From a virus: a stretch of 31,329 nucleotides of DNA. The notes below the pieces were generated by a model. It was not told the DNA's origin. It saw only the letters and a list, made by a program, of their open reading frames with translations, and did not search any database. A program made the position numbers and the translations under genes. Where the stretch lies: the IMG/VR virus record IMGVR_UViG_3300030106_001568, positions 1 to 31,329 of that record; one strand, given 5' to 3'. Shown here in pieces: positions 1 through 8,405 of this stretch; within the stretch, counting starts at the first letter, position 1, and each line of letters starts with the position of its first letter.

Positions 1-1553
1 GGACTGTTTGATACCTTGAGGTTAGCTTCATCGACTACATCATCTGCTATAACAGTTGCACCATCAGCAGTAGATGTTACTTCACCAGTATGATTAGGAT
101 GGGTATATGCATTTGCACCATCTGCAACATTTATCATTGTTCTTAGATTAGCTGGGGTAATCTCCTCGATCACTCCTGCACCAGCACTATCTCTACCTAG
201 TATTCTATCTGTTGCTGATACATTCTGTATCTTGGCATAGGTTACAGCATCATCTGCAATAGTAAGGACACCAGTATCTGCAAGTGTTGCATCACCAGAT
301 ACTACGTTATCGATAAACTTAGATGTACCAGCATCATACAATAGTAAAGCACCATCTGCTGGTGAGGTAAGATTAGTATCGCTTGCACCATCTATTGTAA
401 ATGTAGAAGCAACTACATTCCAAGAACTACTATCATAGAATTTAAGTGTGTTGCTTGTAGTATTAAAGAATAAATCACCAGCATCTAGTGATGAACTAGG
501 ATCGGAACTACCTACTCTATATCTTTCTGCAAAACTATTTACACCACTTACATTTGAAGCAACTGTATTTACATTCGATATAGAACCAGCAACTGTATTC
601 ACATTTGATATACTGCCAGCAACTGTATTAATATTAGATATACCACTAGCAACTGTAGATATATTAGAGTTAGCAGAGGCTACTGTAGATACAGCAGAAC
701 TAATACCAGCAACTGTAGTAACATTACTACTTATTCCTGCTACTGTTGTGATATCAGAATTGATACCTGCTAGTGTACTTATATTTGAGTTTGCTCCTGC
801 AACAGTGCTTATGTTTGAGTTTGCTGATGCAACAGTATTGATATTTGAACTGTTAGAATTTACTGCATTTATATTAGTTGTATTATCTGCTACTGCTGTA
901 ACATTACTACTAATACCTGCAACTGTAGTAATGTTACTAGAGTTACCAGCAACTGTAGTTATGTTAGAATCATTACTAGCAACAGTTACTATCTCGGAAG
1001 TTATTGTACCAATAGTTTCTAACCCAGTTGTAGTTAGTGTAGTTTCAACATCACCAACAGAATCAAAGGCAAGTACCTTATTAGCTCTTGTATTTTTAAC
1101 TGGTAACTCTATGTTTGCAGATACAGCATCGTGATCTCGTAGCTTTACACTGCGTTCTGTTTGTGTTTGTGTATCAGCTATCATACTAATAATAGTATCA
1201 AGCTGTGTATTCAATGAAGTAACATCGAATGCACCAGATGGATTAAAATCAGCAGTACGTTCTACAACTATATCTCTAATGATAACAACAACATCACCAG
1301 CTGTAAGACCAGAGCCGAATGTAACAGTACCACCATTACCAAACTCATAAGCTTCATCACTTGTATTTGTTATACCAGTTATTTTGTAAGTTGTTGTAGA
1401 GCTAGGATCTGCATTGTAGGTCATCAGTGTTGCGTTCTTAAATACTTTAACGTCTGCAACTGCAAAGAATTCAAATCCTATAGTAAAATCTGTTTGACCA
1501 CCAGTAGCAGTATAAGAGTTTCTTGGTGTATTCTTTGCAGATAGTACTGTCAT
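1..1553 (-). CDS. Tail fibre protein, T7 gp17-like N-terminus (3' end missing)
   Basis: The reading frame is open from the ATG at 1553 to the left edge (517 codons, no stop), so the C-terminus is outside the window. Residues 1-125 look like the T7 tail-fibre N-terminal domain that docks the fibre on the tail: a glycine/threonine-rich opening, an 'F.IGFEFF..ADVKVF' strand pattern, a 'GDVVVIIRD' strand and a final 'LNTQLDT' helix. Residues 188-337 are about 15 tandem decapeptides of the type N-I-x-T-V-A-G-x-x-S, followed by fibre-shaft-like sequence with 'DGALLLYDAG' and 'ADGANAYTHPNHTGEV'. The ATG overlaps the TGA of the upstream ejection-protein gene (ATGA), pointing to coupled translation. 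The receptor-binding tip is not visible. Confidence 0.88.
   Translation of the reverse strand, partial: MTVLSAKNTPRNSYTATGGQTDFTIGFEFFAVADVKVFKNATLMTYNADPSSTTTYKITGITNTSDEAYEFGNGGTVTFGSGLTAGDVVVIIRDIVVERTADFNPSGAFDVTSLNTQLDTIISMIADTQTQTERSVKLRDHDAVSANIELPVKNTRANKVLAFDSVGDVETTLTTTGLETIGTITSEIVTVASNDSNITTVAGNSSNITTVAGISSNVTAVADNTTNINAVNSNSSNINTVASANSNISTVAGANSNISTLAGINSDITTVAGISSNVTTVAGISSAVSTVASANSNISTVASGISNINTVAGSISNVNTVAGSISNVNTVASNVSGVNSFAERYRVGSSDPSSSLDAGDLFFNTTSNTLKFYDSSSWNVVASTFTIDGASDTNLTSPADGALLLYDAGTSKFIDNVVSGDATLADTGVLTIADDAVTYAKIQNVSATDRILGRDSAGAGVIEEITPANLRTMINVADGANAYTHPNHTGEVTSTADGATVIADDVVDEANLKVSNS
543..992 (-). repeat. Decapeptide-coding tandem repeat in tail fibre
   Basis: About 15 consecutive 30-base units encode decapeptides such as INTVAGSISN, VTTVAGISSN and ISTVASANSN. 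The units are diverged in DNA but keep the T-V-A core and the terminal Asn. Such repeats usually form a regular coiled or beta-type shaft in phage fibres; that role is inferred from the family. Confidence 0.85.
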
Positions 1554-4500
1554 CCTATAGTCCTTTCGATAGCTTCACTATACATAGGTTTTAACAAATG
1601 TTCTATTCCAATTAAATTTTGGAATGGTAACATTAATCGTATCATATCATGTTTTGTATTGTAATCGTAGCTACCTGTCAATATTCTTATAATATCTATT
1701 GGCACACTTGGACCAGGGCCTAGAATTTCACCTACTGCATCCCCTGGGTCTGGTTCACCATAACGTGGTCCAATATCTTGATTTTGTAATGCACCAATCA
1801 ATGGTCTTACACCTACCATCTCACCAGTAAAACCTTGAGAAGTTGTTTCGATTGCATAGTTTATATCAGGTATCAAACCTAACAATCCAGAACGTTCAAC
1901 AGCTTCGAGTGCAAGTTCTGTTTTACTCATATTTTGTACACCATATGGATTTTTCATATAGGCAACCATACCACCTAGTGTAAATGTTGCCAGCATCCAT
2001 GATAATACTTCACGTTCGCCATCACGTAGTGCTTGTGCGCCACCAATTATCATTTTATTTGTAGCCGCAAATGCCCATGGCATGAATTGAAATGGTAAAG
2101 ATCCCCATGTCATATTGATTTTATAACCATATTTTGTTTTTACTGGTTTGATAATTTTATTTATTAGTGGATTCTTTAATACAGCAGCGGCTTCATCACT
2201 AGTTAGTGTAATTGCACCACCAATAATATTTGGAGTATCTGTAACCATAGGTGTAATGATTGTATTTTCAGTTTGTGCATGCATAGCAATCTTGAATTTT
2301 TCTCTTGCAACTTTACCCCCGGGGACAGTTTCCCATTTTAGAGAGTTTGCTAAGAGCAGATTGCCCTCTCTTTCATATGGCATACTTGCAATTAACTTTG
2401 CATTCTTACTATTGATACCATGTTGGTTTAACCTTGAGATGATTGCACTCATTTCTCTTTTACCAACCATTCTTTTTGTAATAGGATTTTTACCAGTAGC
2501 TACTTTAATTGAATCAAGCATGATACCATGTGAAGAAACAGTACTACTAAAATTTTTCCAGAAGATTGTCCAAGGTGTTAAACCATTTGCCCAGTAGTAT
2601 GGTACTTGTATTTTCTTTAGACCTCTTGTAAACATGTCAAAGACACTGCCAAGTTTACCACTCTGCCCAGTATAACCAAGATCTTGTATAAATCGGTTCA
2701 TCGCACCAAGTGCTACCTCTAACGGTTCGCCATTTTCTAAATGCACTTGCTTTAAAACTTTTCTAAACAAAGACATATTCTGTGTTATATATGCTTTATA
2801 TAATGGGAATGCTTTTTCAAAACCATGTGCCATAGGTATACGTGCTATCTCTGTAAGGTTTGAAACTAATGCACCACCCATAGCAACCAGTGATGTGTAA
2901 TCTTTTAATGCTTCAACTGTTTGCTTAGTCCAACTACTAGGATCAGTAGTATTAAATGTCATATAGTATCTATTCACTAAGTCATCAAACTTTTGTAGGG
3001 CCTCTCTGACATTTGCTCTACCTTTTTTTGTTGCACCAAATTTCATAGTTAATCGATGAAACTCATCATGCTGTGCAAGTTCAGCAAAAGGATCACCATA
3101 TGCTTTTGCCATCTGCTGTGCTTTGACTACACTATTCGCATAACGTAGTGATATATCAAAAGCATTCATATTGTAATATTTTGCAACTACACTATCTGGT
3201 AATGCTTCGTAATCTATACCAAGTGATCTTCTCATAAAGTTTGAAGCACCTACTCGTAATGTACCTTCATCTAGTTTTATACCTAGTATGTTTGCATCCT
3301 CACCCATTTCAGAAGTTCGTACTAAACCTTCATATATTAACTTAGCTCTTTTTTTAATCACTTCGATAGGTTGACCTATCATTGTAGTTTCACCTAGAAA
3401 CTGTACCCAGTCCTCTTGGAATTGTGTTGGATCTCTCATTATCTCTGGAAAATGTGGGTATAGTGGTATGTAGTTTCTTTGTAAAACATTTTCTTGCTGG
3501 ATAATAAAGCCACGAGAATCATACTTTGTACCTTGCTCTATCAACTTACGTTCTTTTTTTATGAGTGCTATTTTATTTTCAATACTATCTATATTTTTCT
3601 GTAATGCTGCTAGTTGCTCTTTGTTCTTTACTTTCTTTAAATCTGCTTTGAAGATAGCTACTCTTACCTGCATGTTCTTTACTTTTTCTGTAAAGGCTTC
3701 AGCTGTGTCATAAAGATTTAGTTTTTGATTTTCTTCATCTAATCGCTTAAACATAGCTCTCATTTGTCTTGCTGCTGCTTTGGTAAATTTATCTGACTTT
3801 TCAAATACTATATCACTACCAGCAGCTCTCGTTACATCATTAGAAAACTCATCGAGTGTCTGATCTAGCTCATCCATCTCAAAGTCTTTTGTAAACTTTG
3901 CTCGACCTTTGTCATATAAATCCATAGCTTGTTTTGTTTTTATCTCTGGATTTATACCCATTGTATTTGTTGTTTGATCGTATGACATACCATACTTCTT
4001 TTGATATTGTGTTTGTATTGCAGTTCTTACTTCAGTTACTGCTACTTTGAATTCTACACCAGACATTGTAATAGCAGATGCTGGTGTGTTAACATCGTAT
4101 GCATTGTGTCTTTGTTTCACACCATAGTCTGCAAAACCTCTAAGCACAAAACTATACCATTGGTTATCATCTACAGCACCAGTTGATCGTACAACATTAC
4201 TTGTCCATTTGCGCCATGTATTCGCTAACCAATTAAATCTATTGAGATCATCTCCACCTTTAATCATCTCTCTTTTTTGCATCTGTTCATATACAGTATT
4301 CCTAACTATCGCTTCCCACTGTTGCCTTGTTGCTTTTGGATTTTTTTTAGAAAACTTTTTCCATGGTTGGTGGTAAGCTTTTTCTACAGCAACCTCCATA
4401 GCGTATGCTTTGAAACGATTAGGGTGACTAAAAGCTTTTGATGGTAGAAAGTTTACTCCACGAAACTCTATACCATTAGTTATATCACTAAATATTTTTA

Positions 4501-5392
4501 GCTCATTTAAATACATAGTGTCAGTCTTAGTATCATATCTTGCATATGGATCAGTTGGTATTCTACCTTTACCCCCTGGAATTTTATTTACTAACTTCCA
4601 GTCATGGTCAATAACAACTTTAGTTTTAGTTGTAGCAGCATCACTTATATTCCAAAAGAAACCAGTATCTTCCCAGTTCTGGTGTCCATTAAATTCATGT
4701 TGGTCAACAAGATGATCATTAACAACTTTACCAAATATATTCTGTTCTTTGACGGCTTCTTGTGTTTCTTTACTAAGTCCTGGAGTTTCTTTATTACCAA
4801 TTTTTTTACCTAATGCACCAGCAAATAAACCAGACATCAAAAAACTACCACCAAGAATCATAGCAGTTTCTGCGTTAGATGATGTTGGATCTTGTGGTCG
4901 TCTGATAAGTTCAGTCCCACCAATCAAACCAGTACCTATAGCACCACCTTTTACAAACCTGCTAGTAAATCCAATACCTTTTGCTAAAGGTATAGGTATA
5001 TATGTAACTGGATCAAGAAGCATAGCTGTTAAGGCAGGACCCCATACTCTATCACTACCTTCAAGTCTTGATCTTCTTTCAAGGTTCATTGTAATTTTTT
5101 GTTTTATAAAGTTAGCATGTTCTTTATTTTTCACACCATTGAATGCTTGTATATATTGCTCGAAACCCTCTAAATCATCTAACACATTATATGTTGGATC
5201 ATATGGTTTCTCTTTATATATCTTTTGATCAAGTACAAAGTTATTCTGTATTAGTTGCCCAAGCCACGATAACATAAACTCATCTTTAGTATCTGATATA
5301 AAACCACGATCTGGTGATACTGTTTGTACTGGTGCAAAATTAGGGTTATATCTTGGAACAATAGTTACATTATCTTGTTGGTATGTTGACAT
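1550..5392 (-). CDS. Large internal virion / ejection protein (T7 gp16 position)
   Basis: A 1280-residue protein between the gp15-position protein and the tail fibre. This is where T7 gp16 (1318 residues), the largest DNA-ejection protein, lies. Residues about 120-205 are Gly/Ala-rich and hydrophobic, compatible with membrane insertion during DNA ejection. Residues about 540-640 are charged and likely coiled coil, with a run of K/E/L heptads. A second hydrophobic stretch ('SLVAMGGALVSNLTEIA') lies near 870. I see no lytic transglycosylase signature of the sort at the N-terminus of T7 gp16, so any peptidoglycan activity must be elsewhere. The ATG at 5392 shares one base with the upstream stop (TAATG). 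The role rests on position, length and composition, not on a recognised catalytic domain. Confidence 0.7.
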   Translation of the reverse strand: MSTYQQDNVTIVPRYNPNFAPVQTVSPDRGFISDTKDEFMLSWLGQLIQNNFVLDQKIYKEKPYDPTYNVLDDLEGFEQYIQAFNGVKNKEHANFIKQKITMNLERRSRLEGSDRVWGPALTAMLLDPVTYIPIPLAKGIGFTSRFVKGGAIGTGLIGGTELIRRPQDPTSSNAETAMILGGSFLMSGLFAGALGKKIGNKETPGLSKETQEAVKEQNIFGKVVNDHLVDQHEFNGHQNWEDTGFFWNISDAATTKTKVVIDHDWKLVNKIPGGKGRIPTDPYARYDTKTDTMYLNELKIFSDITNGIEFRGVNFLPSKAFSHPNRFKAYAMEVAVEKAYHQPWKKFSKKNPKATRQQWEAIVRNTVYEQMQKREMIKGGDDLNRFNWLANTWRKWTSNVVRSTGAVDDNQWYSFVLRGFADYGVKQRHNAYDVNTPASAITMSGVEFKVAVTEVRTAIQTQYQKKYGMSYDQTTNTMGINPEIKTKQAMDLYDKGRAKFTKDFEMDELDQTLDEFSNDVTRAAGSDIVFEKSDKFTKAAARQMRAMFKRLDEENQKLNLYDTAEAFTEKVKNMQVRVAIFKADLKKVKNKEQLAALQKNIDSIENKIALIKKERKLIEQGTKYDSRGFIIQQENVLQRNYIPLYPHFPEIMRDPTQFQEDWVQFLGETTMIGQPIEVIKKRAKLIYEGLVRTSEMGEDANILGIKLDEGTLRVGASNFMRRSLGIDYEALPDSVVAKYYNMNAFDISLRYANSVVKAQQMAKAYGDPFAELAQHDEFHRLTMKFGATKKGRANVREALQKFDDLVNRYYMTFNTTDPSSWTKQTVEALKDYTSLVAMGGALVSNLTEIARIPMAHGFEKAFPLYKAYITQNMSLFRKVLKQVHLENGEPLEVALGAMNRFIQDLGYTGQSGKLGSVFDMFTRGLKKIQVPYYWANGLTPWTIFWKNFSSTVSSHGIMLDSIKVATGKNPITKRMVGKREMSAIISRLNQHGINSKNAKLIASMPYEREGNLLLANSLKWETVPGGKVAREKFKIAMHAQTENTIITPMVTDTPNIIGGAITLTSDEAAAVLKNPLINKIIKPVKTKYGYKINMTWGSLPFQFMPWAFAATNKMIIGGAQALRDGEREVLSWMLATFTLGGMVAYMKNPYGVQNMSKTELALEAVERSGLLGLIPDINYAIETTSQGFTGEMVGVRPLIGALQNQDIGPRYGEPDPGDAVGEILGPGPSVPIDIIRILTGSYDYNTKHDMIRLMLPFQNLIGIEHLLKPMYSEAIERTIG

Positions 5393-7923
5393 TATTGATT
5401 AATCTTTCTGTTTATCTCTGCTTCAATGGCAAGCATTAATGTTTCATTCTTTTTAGTTTTCTTAGCACGTTTTAATTCAGCAAGTTTCTGTTGTAGTAAA
5501 TCTAAGTTTGCATCTTTAATCACAAAGTCATCTACTTTAACAGCATCTGCAATTGCTTTACCTGCATCTTTTATAACGTCTGTAACTTTAGTACCAAGTT
5601 CAGATAAAGTAAGTGGATCTCCAGTACCACGTCTTTCAACTCTACTTTCAGCAGAGGTTACATACAGATCTGTATCTTCTTCATTTTCTGGCAGTATAAC
5701 TTTCTCTTCACCTTGATTTGTTTCTACTAAAGTATTTCTACCAGCTGTGTATTTTTCTTTTTCTTTATCTATTTCCAATAATGCAGGTATATTATTTATT
5801 GTTAGTTCTTTTAAAACTCCGTCATCTTCATAGATGATATGATATACGACTGGTTGTATATCATCTATTGGATCAACTCGTAGGCCATCACCTAATACTG
5901 CATCTGCTGGTACCCCATCTGCAAATTGATCTGCATCTTTGATTAAATTATTTACTATTGGTTCAATCCAAGTGTGGTTACCATCAACCTCTGCTTGTTT
6001 TTCAAGAGGGAATAATGCTACTGTATAACTATTAACATTAACATCTTCATCTAAAATATCACCAGCAAAAGGAGATAAACTATTGCCTGACCAGTTATAT
6101 CTAGAAATGCCAAACATAGATGTTTCATTATTTATTGCACCATCAATAAATTGATTTACTAAGTTTTCTACATCTCTATCTCTATCTACTAAACCACCAG
6201 CACGTATGTAATCAATTACATATTCTTCAACTTGACCATACAACATTTGTGACACTCTCATGTTTTTTATTGCTGGTTGTTTGGTACCATCTGGCAGTTT
6301 GATATCACCTAGTTCATCATCTAATGATTTTTGTATAACTTGTTTTAACTCTGTAAGAGAATTGTATCTACCAGTTTGCTTCAGTATAGTAGTTATAGGT
6401 GTAGTATAATCACTAAATCCAGCTTGTTTTACCCTTTCTAAATGCATAGCAATATCTCTATAAGATTCTCCTCTATCTATTCTATTTTTAATTACACTTG
6501 CTTTAGCTACAAGTTTTTGTGAGATATTTGTATTGCCAGCTGGATTGTAAGTAATAGCCTTTCTAAAAGTTTCTCCATTTTCTGTGTATGTAATTATTCT
6601 TGTATTTTGAAAAAGGGTATCAAAGAATCCACTGTTACCTAGTTGTTCGATATCCTCTTCATCATTTCTAGTGATAGCATTTTCTACAACGTTTGCATAA
6701 CCACTTGGAAAAACACCAGTAGTTCTAAATATTATCTGCGCTACTTTACTATCATTTATGTTAATACGACCATCTGTGTAGTATTTTGGATTATCTTCTA
6801 TAGGATATGCACTTGTAAAACCAGTAACAAAGCTATCTACTTGATCATCTATTGCTCTTATCAATGTGGTTTGATCAAATCCAGCAAGCACTCCTGGGCC
6901 TTCATCGAAAGATTTTACAATTCCAGGACCAACTAAAGTATTCAATCTATCTAAATCTTCAAAAGCATTTACATCTGATTTTATAGCATTGATTAATTGT
7001 TGTATCTTGCTACGCGCACCAGCGGTAATCATTCTATCTATATCTTCTTTAGTAAATGTTTTACCATCGCTAAACGTAACATCACCTAAACCATAGACTA
7101 AAGTTTCTAACCTTGCTATATCTACAAGAGTTACAGATAATTCTGCTGCTGTTTGTTCAGTAAAAGGTTTACCAGCTACTGTATTAGCAAGATAAGGTTG
7201 ATACAATTTCATGCCAAACTCTTGCAATCCTTTTAACTCTGGATCAAGCATAGCTTTGTTTCTGGTATACCAATCTGTATTATTGAGCAAATCATAACTC
7301 TCTTGGAATTCTTCTGGGTCCATACCTCGTAATGCTTTATCTACTAATACATCATATGAATACTCACTTTGTTTATCAGCTTGAGCTTTTTGATCAGTCA
7401 TATAAGTAGTCATCACTCGATTGTAAGCTTGGAATTGTTGATTAGCTAATTGTGTAACTGCTAAGTTTCTTACATCTGCTGGTAGATCTGCTGTCAAAGC
7501 ATCAATCTGACTAGACACTTCAGCATCAAAAGCTGTATGGGATTGTCTGTTATTACGAAATTCAGTTTCAATATCTGCTATAATCTTATTACCAGCAGTA
7601 ACTGTTTCAAGTATATATCTTGCAGATAAATCTTTTTCATAAGCTGCTTGTGAGGTACGAGTTACTGGTACAAAATTTTCTACTGGTACTAGTGCGCCAT
7701 TGTCATTTGTAACGAATTGAACATTCTCAGCTGCATCCTCACCAATTTTTTTACCACGAGTTTGTATTTCATTTAACATAACTTTAGCAAAGCTATCTGT
7801 TAAATTTTCAAATGTATTTGCTCTAGATTTGTATGCATTAGCAAGACTGTTAAATCCAGTACCACGATTTACAGATATCTTAGTTGCATAATCTACTTGT
7901 TGTTGTTCTCTCTTCAATGCCAT
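5392..7923 (-). CDS. Internal virion protein (T7 gp15 position)
   Basis: An 843-residue soluble, largely helical and acidic protein without signal peptide or membrane segment. It sits between the gp14-like and gp16-position genes; T7 gp15 is 747 residues. It opens 'MALKREQQQVDYATKISVN', a typical amphipathic start for this class. The C-terminal 40 residues form a charged helix rich in K, L and E. In T7-like phages this protein builds part of the tube that crosses the periplasm during genome ejection. Both ends are TAATG one-base overlaps with neighbours. Family-level identity is inferred from synteny and size. Confidence 0.68.
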   Translation of the reverse strand: MALKREQQQVDYATKISVNRGTGFNSLANAYKSRANTFENLTDSFAKVMLNEIQTRGKKIGEDAAENVQFVTNDNGALVPVENFVPVTRTSQAAYEKDLSARYILETVTAGNKIIADIETEFRNNRQSHTAFDAEVSSQIDALTADLPADVRNLAVTQLANQQFQAYNRVMTTYMTDQKAQADKQSEYSYDVLVDKALRGMDPEEFQESYDLLNNTDWYTRNKAMLDPELKGLQEFGMKLYQPYLANTVAGKPFTEQTAAELSVTLVDIARLETLVYGLGDVTFSDGKTFTKEDIDRMITAGARSKIQQLINAIKSDVNAFEDLDRLNTLVGPGIVKSFDEGPGVLAGFDQTTLIRAIDDQVDSFVTGFTSAYPIEDNPKYYTDGRININDSKVAQIIFRTTGVFPSGYANVVENAITRNDEEDIEQLGNSGFFDTLFQNTRIITYTENGETFRKAITYNPAGNTNISQKLVAKASVIKNRIDRGESYRDIAMHLERVKQAGFSDYTTPITTILKQTGRYNSLTELKQVIQKSLDDELGDIKLPDGTKQPAIKNMRVSQMLYGQVEEYVIDYIRAGGLVDRDRDVENLVNQFIDGAINNETSMFGISRYNWSGNSLSPFAGDILDEDVNVNSYTVALFPLEKQAEVDGNHTWIEPIVNNLIKDADQFADGVPADAVLGDGLRVDPIDDIQPVVYHIIYEDDGVLKELTINNIPALLEIDKEKEKYTAGRNTLVETNQGEEKVILPENEEDTDLYVTSAESRVERRGTGDPLTLSELGTKVTDVIKDAGKAIADAVKVDDFVIKDANLDLLQQKLAELKRAKKTKKNETLMLAIEAEINRKINQ

Positions 7924-8405
7924 TACAGTAAATCAAACTCCCTTGCTGTATCACTAGCTCGTAGTAAAGAACGACCAATAGTACCCATACCTTCTGTACG
8001 TGCTGTAACACCAGCTGCTCTACCAGTAAGTCTTGATTGTTCTGCTTCTCTCAATGCAGATACTTGTCGTTCAGTACCTTGAGTTCTTAGTCTATTAATA
8101 TCTTTTCTGTATGTCTTTTCATTTGCTTTTAGAAATGCACGATAACTAGGACTATCTAAAGCAATACCAGTCTGTGCCATCAATGCTCTGTTTTCAGCAA
8201 GTTGTGTGGTATATCTTTCTCTCCTATCTATTTGTGCTTGTATTGTTTCTAACTCAACTGCAACTGCTGCATCTTGGTATTGTTGTACTTGCATACGAGA
8301 TTGCATCTGTTGATAAGCAAGTGCTTGTCGCTGTGAACGTAGTGATAATAATGTACCAATACCTTGACCAGCAATACTAATTATACCAAGTAATGAAGTA
8401 GCCAT
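7923..8405 (-). CDS. Internal virion protein (T7 gp14-like)
   Basis: A 160-residue protein with a short hydrophobic N-terminal helix ('LLGIISIAGQGIGTLLSL', residues 4-21). A long polar, Gln/Arg-rich helical body follows ('QALAYQQMQSRMQVQQYQDA'), then a Gly/Arg-rich tail. This is the usual make-up of T7 gp14 (196 residues), which forms the outer-membrane pore in genome ejection. It lies directly after the gp12-like nozzle gene, as in T7, where gene 13 intervenes. Starts and stops on both sides are TAATG overlaps, so the gp12-gp14-gp15-gp16 block is probably translated as a coupled set. Confidence 0.75.
   Translation of the reverse strand: MATSLLGIISIAGQGIGTLLSLRSQRQALAYQQMQSRMQVQQYQDAAVAVELETIQAQIDRRERYTTQLAENRALMAQTGIALDSPSYRAFLKANEKTYRKDINRLRTQGTERQVSALREAEQSRLTGRAAGVTARTEGMGTIGRSLLRASDTAREFDLL

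Noticed and set aside
448-1134. Long + strand open frame opposite the tail fibre
   Set aside because: It is the antisense of the decapeptide repeat; its own repeats are a by-product, and there is no ribosome binding site.
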